Shown: positions 11,833 through 22,200 of the stretch, piece by piece
Numbering within the stretch: the stretch's first letter is position 1
Layout of the letters: the number at the start of each line of letters is the position of its first letter
Assembly: GCA_013398275.1 (NCBI GenBank)
Contig: VZSE01015608.1
Span: 1-64,000, forward strand
Length of the DNA stretch: 64,000 nt
Reading direction: 5' to 3'
Origin: Promerops cafer
Lineage: Eukaryota > Chordata > Aves > Passeriformes > Nectariniidae
Made by a program: the position numbers and the translations under genes
The notes under the pieces: model-generated
Database searches by the model: none
What the model saw: the letters and a program-made list of their open reading frames with translations, nothing else
Told to the model about the DNA's origin: nothing

Positions 11833-12685
11833 CTGAAGCAAGGACACCAGCTTTTTAATGTGATGTATTGCAGCTTAATTAATTTCCCAAGGTAGAAGGT
11901 AGTTCCTTCAACGTCCTCATGGCAAACATCCCAAAATAGTGGTTGCGGAACCCAAAGCTGGTTTAGCTTAAGGGATGTTAAAGGAGCCTGATTTTTTATT
12001 TTTCTCCAGAAGCTGAACTCAGCATTTCTTCACAGTACCTTGAACTGTACATCCAGAAACCATTAATCATACTATAAAATCTTGGCTTTAACTTCCCCCT
12101 TTAATATGTAGGTGATTACCATACCGTCTGTTAACGTGTGTAGCTGGCTGACAGTACCTCTGTTCATACTGCTTAAATTTGGTTTTGAAAGAGGAAGGAC
12201 TGTGCAGAACAGTGCTGCAGTGGAGAGCCTTCCTCCACCAGTCTTAGGTTTGATTTTGGCCCCAAGTAGATGCCACACAGGTGTTGATACATGTTGGTGA
12301 TGGGCAGTCCACGGTGCCAAACTTTCCTCTTCAGTAGCAGCCCCTTAGCGAGGACACTGGTGCAAATAGGGACTGCTGGAAACATTCACTGTCTTACTTG
12401 GTTTTTTTTTTTTACCCCACAGTGCTCTCATTGTCTTTTATATACTCCCATATCTGATAGATTTACATTCTGAATGGATTTTCTGTCCCAAGAAAGGACC
12501 ACAGTAAAGTGCAGATGAGCTTGTAATACTCCCTGAAGAAAGCTATTTTCCTTCCCTGTAGTCCATCTCTTTTCCCCAATTCATTAGATTTTGTCAGTTT
12601 CAGAGAAGAAAAGGAAAATCTTATCTGGGATCTATTGAAGAAGTTGAGTTCATACTCAGGTTGTTTTTTTGTTTTTTGTTTTTTG

Positions 12686-12736
12686 TTTTTTCATTTTTCT
12701 GTCCATGAAAAATTTTTTTTTTTCATTTTTCTGTCC
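12686..12736 (+). repeat. 19-bp direct repeat in a T-rich tract
   Basis: TTTTTTCATTTTTCTGTCC occurs at 12,686-12,704 and 12,718-12,736, a 32-base period, inside a T/G-rich run starting near 12,660. This looks like a slippage duplication. Confidence 0.8.
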
Positions 12737-13301
12737 TGAGATAACACAGAAAATTAAGAGGTTGAGGGAGTCACCGCTGAAGATCACTGAACTTTCAGTA
12801 AAATTCCTTTGAGTGTCCAAGATCAACAGTGCCCTTCATGGTCTCAGTGTGCTCAGTTTTACATATGCTCACACTTAGCTACAGTTCAGTTCTGGATTTA
12901 TTTTTTTATTTAGAGGTTGGATTAGAACCATGCTTTGAAAACCAAACCAAACCATGACTACTATCCAATTTAAATACAAAAAAATATGCTTAACCTGAAA
13001 AGAAAAAAACAACTTCACGAAGAAAGGCCTTTGTAACTCTAACTCTTGAGTTCATTAAACATTTGAATAAAAACTGATTTCCATGTTTATTTGGACACAG
13101 TAAAACTTTTCAAAAAATTAAAGATATAAGCAGTGCTTGGTGGTTGCTCTTTGGGGGAGGGGATGTGGAAAGCAAAATATTGCAAAATGACTTTTTGCTA
13201 ATCATAAACAAGCCTAATAGGAGATCTGTTTTGAAAATATGCAACTGCTGACATGAGGATGTTGGAATATTTTTAGTGCTGTTAAAGAAATTGGAGTTTT
13301 G

Positions 13302-13329
13302 AATCTTGAACAAAGTAATCTTGAACAAA
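13302..13329 (+). repeat. 13-bp tandem duplication
   Basis: AATCTTGAACAAA is present at 13,302-13,314 and 13,317-13,329, separated by GT. It lies about 300 bases left of the CR1 ORF2 relic and appears to be a recent local slippage event because the copies are identical. Confidence 0.8.
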
Positions 13330-13437
13330 AACACGTTAAGCTCTGGTTGCTCTGCTCTGGATGATAGCATTACAGTGTGTATCAGGAAGATTTCTTTCAC
13401 CTCCAAGAGTTTTATAGTGTATTTAGAGGTGAGGGAA

Positions 13438-13454
13438 TGAGAGAGAGAGAGAGG
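13438..13454 (+). repeat. (GA)n microsatellite
   Basis: A short uninterrupted GA dinucleotide repeat. It lies between the 13-bp tandem duplication and the CR1 relic. Confidence 0.85.
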
Positions 13455-13619
13455 TTTGGTTATAAGGAAAGTAGTCCACTACACAAGGGTAGTTCTTTGA
13501 TAAGAATTTCAAGGTGATGTTTGCAAATTGAAATGTTGCAGCTAAGCTTAGGTAAAGCTAAAAAGATAGTATTCATTTTAATTGGTTGGTGCACATGCCA
13601 TTCTGCCAGTCCCATCTCA

Positions 13620-14055
13620 GCCCATCTGTAGTTTCCAGTCAACTGGGACCTCCCTGTGGAGGATGTGGATGGAAAGTGGCTCAGTGAGCAGTTTCACCAG
13701 CTCCCTCAGTGCATCCCTTGGGTGGATCCCATGCAGCCCCGTAGAAGTCTGTGTGTGTAAGTGTGTAAGTGGTGTAGAAGGTCACTCTCCATTTCCTCCT
13801 GGATTACAGAAGCTTCATTCTACTCTCCATCCATGTCTCTGAGCTCAGGAGATTGGGTACCCAGGGAACAGCTGGTCTTACTATTAAAGACTGAGGCAAA
13901 GATGGCATTAAGTATCTCAGCTTTCTCCTCATTCTTTGTCCCTATGTTCCCCCCTCTTTCAATAAAGGATGGAGATTCTCCTTAGCCCTTCTTTTGTTGC
14001 TCATGTATTTATGGAAACATTTTTGATTGTTGTAGAACAGTCACAGAAAATATTT
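13620..14055 (-). mobile_element. CR1 LINE fragment, start of the ORF2 reverse-transcriptase region
   Basis: Read on the minus strand, this segment encodes a decayed piece of the CR1 non-LTR retrotransposon ORF2, from the linker before the reverse-transcriptase domain into its first part. In order, the frame gives KCFHKYMSNKRRAKENLHPL, then NEEKAEILNAIFASVFNSK, then SCSLGTQSPEL, and after a gap REVPVDW. These are diagnostic of bird CR1 ORF2 as I know the family. The copy is dead: there is an in-frame stop after the DMDGE stretch, frameshifts between blocks, an insertion near a GT-rich patch at 13,750-13,770, and no endonuclease or catalytic domain. Similarity fades left of about 13,620 and right of about 14,055, so ends are approximate. 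Neither 3' tail nor target-site duplication is visible, as expected for an internal remnant. The short open frames here are relics, not host genes. Confidence 0.88.
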
Positions 14056-15048
14056 TTAATGTGCTACCTGACAGCATGATCTCTGTAGTATACAAATTTC
14101 TTTTCTTCTGACCTCTTACACACCAATTGTATTGAGAAAACATGAATTAAATGGGAACAATGTATTTATTGTGACTTGAAGTTACTTTTGTCATGGTTGC
14201 TGTGGTTCAAGTTCCTGAAAAGGTATGAAAGAGCCTGCTTAAAGATGTTCTTCAAGCACTCTGTTTAAGGGTGGCTCTTTGTTCATAACTGCCAAAAAGT
14301 ATCAGCAAACTATAGGGAAAAGACTCCCTTCTTTTTAATTGTAGATGCTTGAGTCTTGATGCAAAATGGCTTCTATTAATTCACTTCCTAGTTTAGTTTC
14401 GTTTTAGCCTGGGTCATGGGCTACCAATATGTTATGTGCTTCTGTAAATGGACTATGCATCCCTTGGTAACACCTTGAAAAAAACAGTAATTTGGGTTTT
14501 TTTTTTTAAGCAGTAGGCAGCATCCAGCTTCTCAGATCAATCAGTCACCCCTTGTAAATCTTGTAATTTAAGTTCCTCATGGACTCACAGGCTTGAGGTG
14601 GCGTTCTCAGACTCTGATCACACTCCTCTCCATCCCGTACCTTATGTCAACATTTCTACTTTGCATGAATGCATACAGCCAGGGCCTGGTAAGGAGAAGG
14701 GAGTGAGAGAATTTCACACATCGCTAAGAGCAACACAAATGCAAGCTTTAAAATGGGAGAATATTTAGAAGAGTGACAGAGGGATTGGTTACAGCTGGAC
14801 AGGAGAGCAAATAAAAGCAATCTCCCTTTCTGCATGACATATATTCAATTAGTCTGACACATCAGAAAACAACGATTCATAACAGAAAGGCAGGAACAGT
14901 AAGAAGGGATGAAGAGAATGGATAAAAATTTAGCAGAGCACTTCCGAACAGGGACATTTCTGCTGTGTAGAGCTTGACCTAGTGTAACTTTCTGCAAACT
15001 GTATAGGCTAACACAAAACTTGGAACAGAACAGAGAATTGATTATGTC

Positions 15049-15067
15049 ATGGCATGTAGCATGCCAT
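15049..15067 (+). repeat. Perfect 8-bp inverted repeat
   Basis: ATGGCATG and CATGCCAT are reverse complements with a three-base TAG spacer. The short spacer makes it more a palindromic protein-binding type site than an RNA hairpin. No function is evident. Confidence 0.75.
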
Positions 15068-15649
15068 AACAGAAGCAGGGCTTCTGAGGAGACAGAATTG
15101 GTTTTGTTAAGCCAAATTGCATCATTAGGGAAGTAAGAAGCAGTAGGGCTCCAAGCCTTTTCAGAGGGACTTGACTCTCTGGACTCTGCATTCAAAATCT
15201 TATCCTTGATCTCCAACTTTTCCATTTGCCTCATGGTCTTTAGATGATGGCCTAATGCTTAAAAAGTATTTTGTGGCTTAAAACTTATTTTTTACCCTGC
15301 AGTTATCTGTAAGGTCTGCTGTAGAGTCAGCCATCTGTATGGTTACTTTTATTACTGCATGTTTCATATCTGGCACGCAAAAAAAATATGTTTATTCTTT
15401 TCCTTCTGGTGTGAAAGCCATTCTCAGTCAATAAGCTGTCAAGCTACCCTTTTGTCATCACTGCCTAGTTGTGTTCTTTCACATCAAGTCTCCTGAATCT
15501 TGACAGTCTAATGTGTTAAATTCTTTGACAAGAATGTTCCAGTTTGGGAGCTGAGAGCTTTGCTTGTTTTTCTTCATGAATGGAATGAAATGCTTCTTGG
15601 TGAAAATACAAGTACAGTAGAAACTAAAGAATCCAGGCTTTCTTCATAA

Positions 15650-16333
15650 TCAGCAGAGGAAAAAGGAACACTTTGGTGTATTGGAGTTTGGAGTAACACT
15701 GCAGCTCTTGAGCTCTTCACCTTGGAGAAAAGTAACTGCATTCTCCAAGTGCCTGGTTTTCTCAGCTGATAAAGAGAGGTTAGTTGGCTCCCTGTGAGAG
15801 CTATTTGCATGCTGTTGCTGTGGAATATTAGGAAAAATGTGGTCCAGCATTTTGGTTTCAGCAATGAAACAGCTAAGCAAGGACCTGTGTCTCCCATGTT
15901 TCTGTTTACAAATAAATAGGTACCAAAAACTATTTAGCTTGTGCCTCCAGTTCACATGGCAAGGTTGATCTAAGACATCCTTTCTCCTCCCCCTACCCTG
16001 TTTGTTTTTTTCTTCTTGGAGGCAAGCTTGGCTATAAAAAAATTGCTTTAATGTTTGAATATTCAAACCGAAGCTGATATTCAAAAATAAGCTGTTCATA
16101 TCCCTTTCCTTAGAACTCTTGCACAGTAGTGCCAGGAAAGCTTTAAAAATACATGTAGTAAACAGATTATTCTTCTCTAACATTAGCCTTTTCCCTGCTA
16201 TGCTTGGGGAACTCAGGCCAAATTGACGTTTTGAGACTATCTTATATTTCACATATTTTTTACACTCACAATAAAGCAGAAAATGGGATGCACTATTTAA
16301 GGTCAAAATAATTTTGACTTCTGCCTTCCACAA
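15650..16333 (-). other. 227-codon open frame, probably non-coding
   Basis: This is the longest start-to-stop frame in the window. The translation begins MWKAEVKIILTLNSASHFLL and ends in a run rich in Ser, Asn and Cys. It shows no signal peptide, repeated domain, catalytic motif or family resemblance I can name, and its base composition is the same as its neighbours. With several thousand possible frames in 64 kb, one of this length is expected by chance roughly once in five to ten such windows, by my rough estimate. No TATA box, CpG island or polyadenylation context supports it. I treat it as a curiosity and not a gene. Confidence 0.1.
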
Positions 16334-17278
16334 ATTTTATTTGGGGCTGTTGGTGGCCTTCTGAAAAGTTGTTTACCTTCAAGATGGTCTCAAGCTTTGT
16401 ACAGAAGGCAAGGATGGAAAATGTTTAGTACAGTAACAATTTCTCCATCTGTAATATATTACAAAGTATTTTTCCCTGCAATATCAGTGCAGTTTTCCAC
16501 CTGTGTTTAGTCTCACACAGCACTGGATACTATTTTTATATGAAAATGCATTATATCCTGCAGCAGGCAGTGGGGAAAAGTGTGCATTAGGCTAAAGCTC
16601 TGTGTCCACTCCATGAACAGCTGAGCTGCTGGAGGACATTGGTGTGGGCAGTCAGAGCTGAGCCATAGCTGTCCTCCTGTGACAGGTCTGCTCCCATCCA
16701 GGGTGATGTGAGCTGCACTGGATAACTCTAATCATCTCCTGTACCCAAGGAGAATTACAGTAATGGGAGATACTTCGTTTGATAGAGCAGAGAAATGATC
16801 TTGTGAAAAAAGGCACAGGACTTTAGTGGGCTTCCTGTGTGGGCTGTGCTGGGCCAGGGTGGCAAGTGTTGGGGGGCAGTGGTAATACTGTACTACTCCA
16901 GCTACCCTGTGAAGAAAGAGCTTGTCCAAAGCCCCACTTATATCTGAATTTCAATCCTCTAATCAGGCTGGTGCTTTTGATTTAATTCCTGCCATCATCG
17001 TCTGGTCTTTGTCTCTGCTGTGTTGATTTAAAGGTCTTGATGACAGTGTCAGTCACTCAGGCACTTCATCTTCTTTTCAAAATGTATTTTCTTTTATTAG
17101 CTTGTGAATTTTCACAAGGTAAATTGATGTGCTTGGGTCTATATTGTTTATGATTTAATTTTATTCATTTTCTTTCCTAACTAAATATTCTTAGCCTTTT
17201 CAGTTGTATTTCATATGGAAGCTTTCCATAGATGCATTGCATGTGTTTTTTCTTAATTCATTATATATCAACTAGTGA

Positions 17279-17310
17279 TTTATATATATATAAATACATA
17301 TATATATGAA
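17279..17310 (+). repeat. (TA)n microsatellite
   Basis: TA dinucleotide runs interrupted by AAATACA. Similar short TA/TG runs occur at about 40,722-40,742 and 49,028-49,042. Confidence 0.85.
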
Positions 17311-18200
17311 AAGCTAATATCTTTATTCATTTAGTACCAAAATGCACTTTTCAAAAGAGATGGGCCTATAATACATTATTTAAAGGCCTCTGGCTCATTA
17401 TTGCAGGCATATTTTTTGATACAGGGTAATAGCAGAAGAAGTAAGCTTTGATCTGTGGCTTTTCACTTCTGAAAGGAAACAGTTTCCTGGACCATTTGCA
17501 TACTTCCTTCTCTCAGGCTCTTGCTGGAGACTGGATAAAGTGAGGCGTTTTGTCATCTCTGCCCAAATGCATCCTCCAGTGCAGCAGCTTGTGAGGGGGC
17601 AGCCTCCTGGGCTCTGCCCGGGGGGCCTGGCAGCTCTGCTGGGTGGGTACCTGTACAGCTTTCTCTTTGAGAGTCTCATTTAGCAGCTGGCTGGAGCGAG
17701 TGAAAAAGTCCTTCCAAAAACTGTCACCGATTCACTTGCAAAATTGTATTTTGCACTTCAGCAGAGCAAAAAGGGATGTATATGCCTGTATTTCAGACCA
17801 ATCTGACTCGCTCATGCTTTTTTATCAGATGGTGCAGCTTTTCCTATGCTGGTGCTCCAAGCCAGCCGGCTTGTTTCCCTGGAGGCACAGGGCAGTGATT
17901 CTGAACTTTCTCGGTGTTTCCTACTCTTGAAATGCTGCCATCCTTTGATCTTCTTTCCCCAGGCTTGGCAAACGGCCCTGCCATCAAGGATTGGTGTGAG
18001 GTGTCCTTCAAAGCTATAAACCCGGTAATTTGTTGGAAGGGAGGCTTCTGAGCACTAGCATTGTTTCACCTTTCCTGCCTTGCTACCCAGTGAGCCTTGT
18101 ATGGCCCTTCAACGGCTTCCTTGTCTTTTTTAAGTGTGTTTGGGCAACCAACAAAACATAACAGAACAAGATGCAATGGTTGGAGGTGTTTTGTTTGTTT

Positions 18201-21200
18201 TAAGAAAAAAAAAAAAAGAGAGAGACAAATGCTTCTTTAGTTCAGCCTACAGCACTGTAATTGTTTTTTCTCTCTCAAAACATATCTACATTTATATGGT
18301 AGGAAGATACCACTTTATTTTAATGCCCTGCCCTGCCCTACCTCAAAATCCAAATCTGTTTTGTTGTTCTACCAAGTTACCTTTTGCCTGTAGTTTCCAA
18401 ACACCACCCAGGCATTTAAAACCAGAAACGATCACAGTATAGAAACAACAAAGTCTCTTGCTTAATTTATTTGCATGTACTATCCGTGTATTATCCATTA
18501 GAAGGTATCTCCAAATGCAACACGTTGTAGTTGCTTGTCTAGGTGGTTCTATTTTAATCCTCTCCTGCAAGAGGGAAGTTCCATGATCGTGGCCAACCAT
18601 AAAATTCTCTCTTCTTTATGCATGGACTTCTTCCAGCTTAAACCACTCATACGTGATGTCTAACTCCCTTTGAAGATGATGGAAAAGATTTTTGTTCTTG
18701 TAAATACTCATTATATGGCCTAAGCATGCACTGTGCTGGCTCACAGAAAAGTTTGCAACAGTTAGGATTCCTGCAGTTTTTTGAAACTTGGCTTTGGCTA
18801 TGTTTTTGTTGTAAATAAATTACTAGGCTCAGTATTTCAAATATGTGTCCACTGAACCCTGACACCACATGAGAGCATGTCTTCTGAGGTTAATATCTGG
18901 ATTCCAGCATGACTAGTGCTTCGAAATTCTTTGTTTCTCTTGCATTCCTCAACATGAGGTTTACCATTGCTTCTCGTCTGCCCCTAATCCCATGGAAAAA
19001 TTTCATCTTGGTCTTAGAAGGTAAAAATACCTTGCAGATGACTCCAAATTGGCAATAAGTAGGAAAAGTTTTATCTAAAACAAAAAAAAAACCTAACAAA
19101 TCCCATGCTAGGTACTGAGATTTTACTCTGGCAAAATCCTTTTGACTTTACAGTCCATTGGTTTGAATAAAAATTAGTAAAAATGTGATGAGGGACAATA
19201 TAGATATGGCTGCCAGCTGATTCCCATGTTGCTCATTCTATACAAGGTTGTATTTTCACATATTCTTTATCTCCCTAAGATGGTAGTTTGTAATTCAAAC
19301 AGTCAAGAGGCAGTTTATTTGAGGACCGCAGTATTAAAAATCCTGCTTCTTTTTTGGCAAACTAGAAACATCCCTCTGTGTTTTTAAGAAAGATGGGATG
19401 GATATTTTTGGATGCTCACTAATTCAGTTCAGCTGTCGTTTGTTTGCTTGGATATGGAAAATGAGAGCAAAGGAGGATATATGGAATTACATGAAAAGCA
19501 ATTCTTTATAGAGCTGCAGACTGCCTTGTTTATATCTTCTCCATATATCAAGAAATTGATCATTTACTGTGTCTTTTAATTTGTAATTCAGAATACATAT
19601 TCTTGTAGTGGGCGTTCCAATTCAGTTTTATCGAAGTAGTTATCTAAGGGTAATATTCTCTTGTATCTCCAGTGTCTGTTTATCTTTGATGTGTTTATTC
19701 ATTTACTTACACAGCAAAAGGTAAGGAAGCTTATGAAAAGAAAAAGAATAATGAAAGAAAGGAATCGTAACAAGGCTCGTGTAAAATATTGCTGTAGAAA
19801 CTCCCCTGAGGGATCGTACCCCAAATCCTGAAGCAACTGCACACTACCAGAAGTAAAACCACATTATGATGAGCTGATGGATGGGTTTCCATGTACAGGA
19901 AAAGAAAATGTGGATGGTGGTAGGACAGGCTGGGGCTACTTTTCATCTTCACCCAGAGGCAGCTGCTCAGTTTGCTTCATCCAGTAAGGAGTAGAGGCAG
20001 AAACAGACAGGATACCGACCTTGTGCACAGTTTTAAAAGGATGGAACATGGTGCAGAAGAAAAGAAAAAATGGAAGTCAGGGAAGCAAACAAAAGGCAGA
20101 AGGATAAAAATCTCTTGAGTTAGTATGAAGCTACTGAAAATCTGTAGGCCTCTAAAGATAAGTGGATGCAATTCTTCCTGAGCTTGTTTTTCTTTCTGGT
20201 GGTGCTCAGCATTTCACATCATATATCTTTCTTTGTTACAAGTGAATGAGAGAAGTTATCTGCCTTTTGAGAGACCTCTTTTTTTTCCAGCCCAAGGCAT
20301 GATTACTCAAGGAAAGGTTCTTAAAACCCCAGTAAATCTTAGGAACCCAACAGATAGTCTCAATATATTTGATGTTTTAAGCTTTCGTTTAAGATGGCAT
20401 GTTTCTACTGCTCCTTTAACATTAATAAGAGATATACTTTGTTGCATCTGTTAGCAGTCAGCATCTTAACAATGGCATTCAAAAATTGTACCAAAAATTT
20501 GGGGTTGCGTGCTTATGGGCACCTTGAGATTCTTGGCAGGTCAGGATTATTTTAATTGACGTAATGAGGTAAATGTACCTTACAAACAAGAGAGACTGTT
20601 TTCAGGTTGAGGAGCATTAGTTTGCCAGTAGTAAAACCAAAATTGCAGCATGTTATACAGCCATCCCTAGAAGATACGAGTTGATAAGATTGTGCAATAT
20701 GTATTGTTCAGAGTGGCGTGCTCTGGTCTCCTACTTCCTTAAACCTGCTGCTTCCCTCTGAGCATCCAGAGTAGCTGGAAAAGTTAGGGCACAGACCAGG
20801 GACTTGTCTCTTTGTGGCTTACATGTAATACGTAAGAATTACGTACCAAGGAATCTGGACTAAATATGTTCATAAGTTTACAGTGCATTCAGGATGTCTC
20901 AGATGGAGAGGGAAGTTAGGAGGATCAAAATGCTTTCTTTAAAATTTAGAGCCTGAGCTGACTTGTGAAGCTACAAAGTGCTTTTCTGCATGATTAGCTC
21001 AGGCTGTGGCAGCACAGTTGTGGATGATAAATACAACTGGCATAACCTGCTGGTTGTGCTTCTGGGGTGTTGATTTTGAATAGAGTTCTGTCTGTCAGGG
21101 GGAATGTGTGGGTGAAGCTTCCTGTGGGTGGCTGCGACTCTGAACATTTGCTCCATTGCTCCAAAATTGGAGCATAGCTGAGAGGCAGGAGGATTTCTAG

Positions 21201-22200
21201 GCATCTGTGGGATCCTGCCTGCTTTTAAAATGTATTTCTAAGGCTGTTAATGCACATAAATCATGTAGCCTTTCAGGGACATCTGGGTTTGTTTTAAACT
21301 TGCTAGGTATGATATAAGGTTGGTGTAGAGTCAACAATCTCTCCAGAGCATTGGAGAAGAGAGGACTCTCAAGCCTTGAGCAGACAGCCCTTGTTGGGGA
21401 AATGGAACCTACTTCAACGCCAAATTAATATATTTTGGATCAACTGCATAGGTGTAAAAAAAATAATCTATGCAGATAGGAGGCAGCTGGCTAGTCAGGA
21501 AGGGGCACTGCAGCGAGTGCTGTGTGGGCAGGGACAAGCAGGGTCGACAGGGTCTCTGTGTGAGCCACTCTGCAGACCAAGCCTCAGATCAGGGATGATC
21601 CTGACTGCCCTCGGCTCCTCTCCACTGCCAGGGAACATGGAGGGAGAGATGGGGAGAGGAGCCCAGCTGTGACTGGGAGCAGAGGAACAGCCTGCGTGGA
21701 CAATGTCTAGTGTCAGGGACCACCTCCAGCTGGAATGGCACTTTCTGCTTTTCTGGGCTGCTTGACTCCTCCTTGCAACCTCCTCCTGCAGGATCTTGTT
21801 GCTCTGGCTGCTTTCTGCATCCCAGCCCTGCTCCCTCCAAACTCTTCTCTCTCTTTTATTTTCCTCTCTCTGATCATGGCCTAACTATCCCCCACCCCAG
21901 GCATTTGCTGTGTTAAGGCATTGTAATGTTTGCTCTTCTTGTTCTTCAGTCCCATTCTCTCCCTTTAAATAGTACCCACACCTGTAATGGATGTAAACAC
22001 AGCCTTACATTGGTTTTTATATGCAGTGATCAGCCTAGTGTTAATAATTCACCATGGCCCTTGTTAGCTTCAGAACTGCATCTATTGAAGTGGGAGGCTG
22101 GGTCTGTTGGGTAGGTTTATTTTGAAGCTGGTTATATTTAAACTAGATGAAAGGGCAAGAAGTGGTTAAAAACAACTTTTAGTCACTGGCTCAAAAAGGA
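18201..22200. other. Non-coding stretch, no gene seen
   Basis: Begins with a purine-rich A-run near 18.2 kb. Contains the TACGTAA inverted repeat at 20.83 kb and a GC-raised part at about 21.49-21.88 kb whose overlapping frames on both strands have no family signature. Confidence 0.7.
20829..20845 (+). repeat. TACGTAA inverted repeat
   Basis: TACGTAA and TTACGTA flank the three-base spacer GAA. Each arm contains a TACGTA core with a CpG, which is rare in this CpG-poor DNA and resembles half of the TTACGTAA site used by PAR-type and NFIL3-type bZIP factors. Confidence 0.7.

Larger units (their letters stand above)
11833..13619. other. Non-coding stretch, no gene seen
   Basis: Holds the T-rich duplicated tract at 12.69 kb, the 13-bp duplication at 13.3 kb and a GA microsatellite. 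Short frames at 12.07-12.39 kb overlap on both strands and look like chance. Confidence 0.7.
14056..18200. other. Non-coding stretch, no gene seen
   Basis: Includes the 227-codon minus-strand frame (listed separately), the 8-bp palindromic repeat at 15.05 kb, a 14-base palindrome TGTAATATATTACA at 16,450-16,463 and the TA microsatellite at 17.28 kb. A GC-raised patch at about 17,560-17,650 contains a few CpGs but no exon-like structure. Confidence 0.7.
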
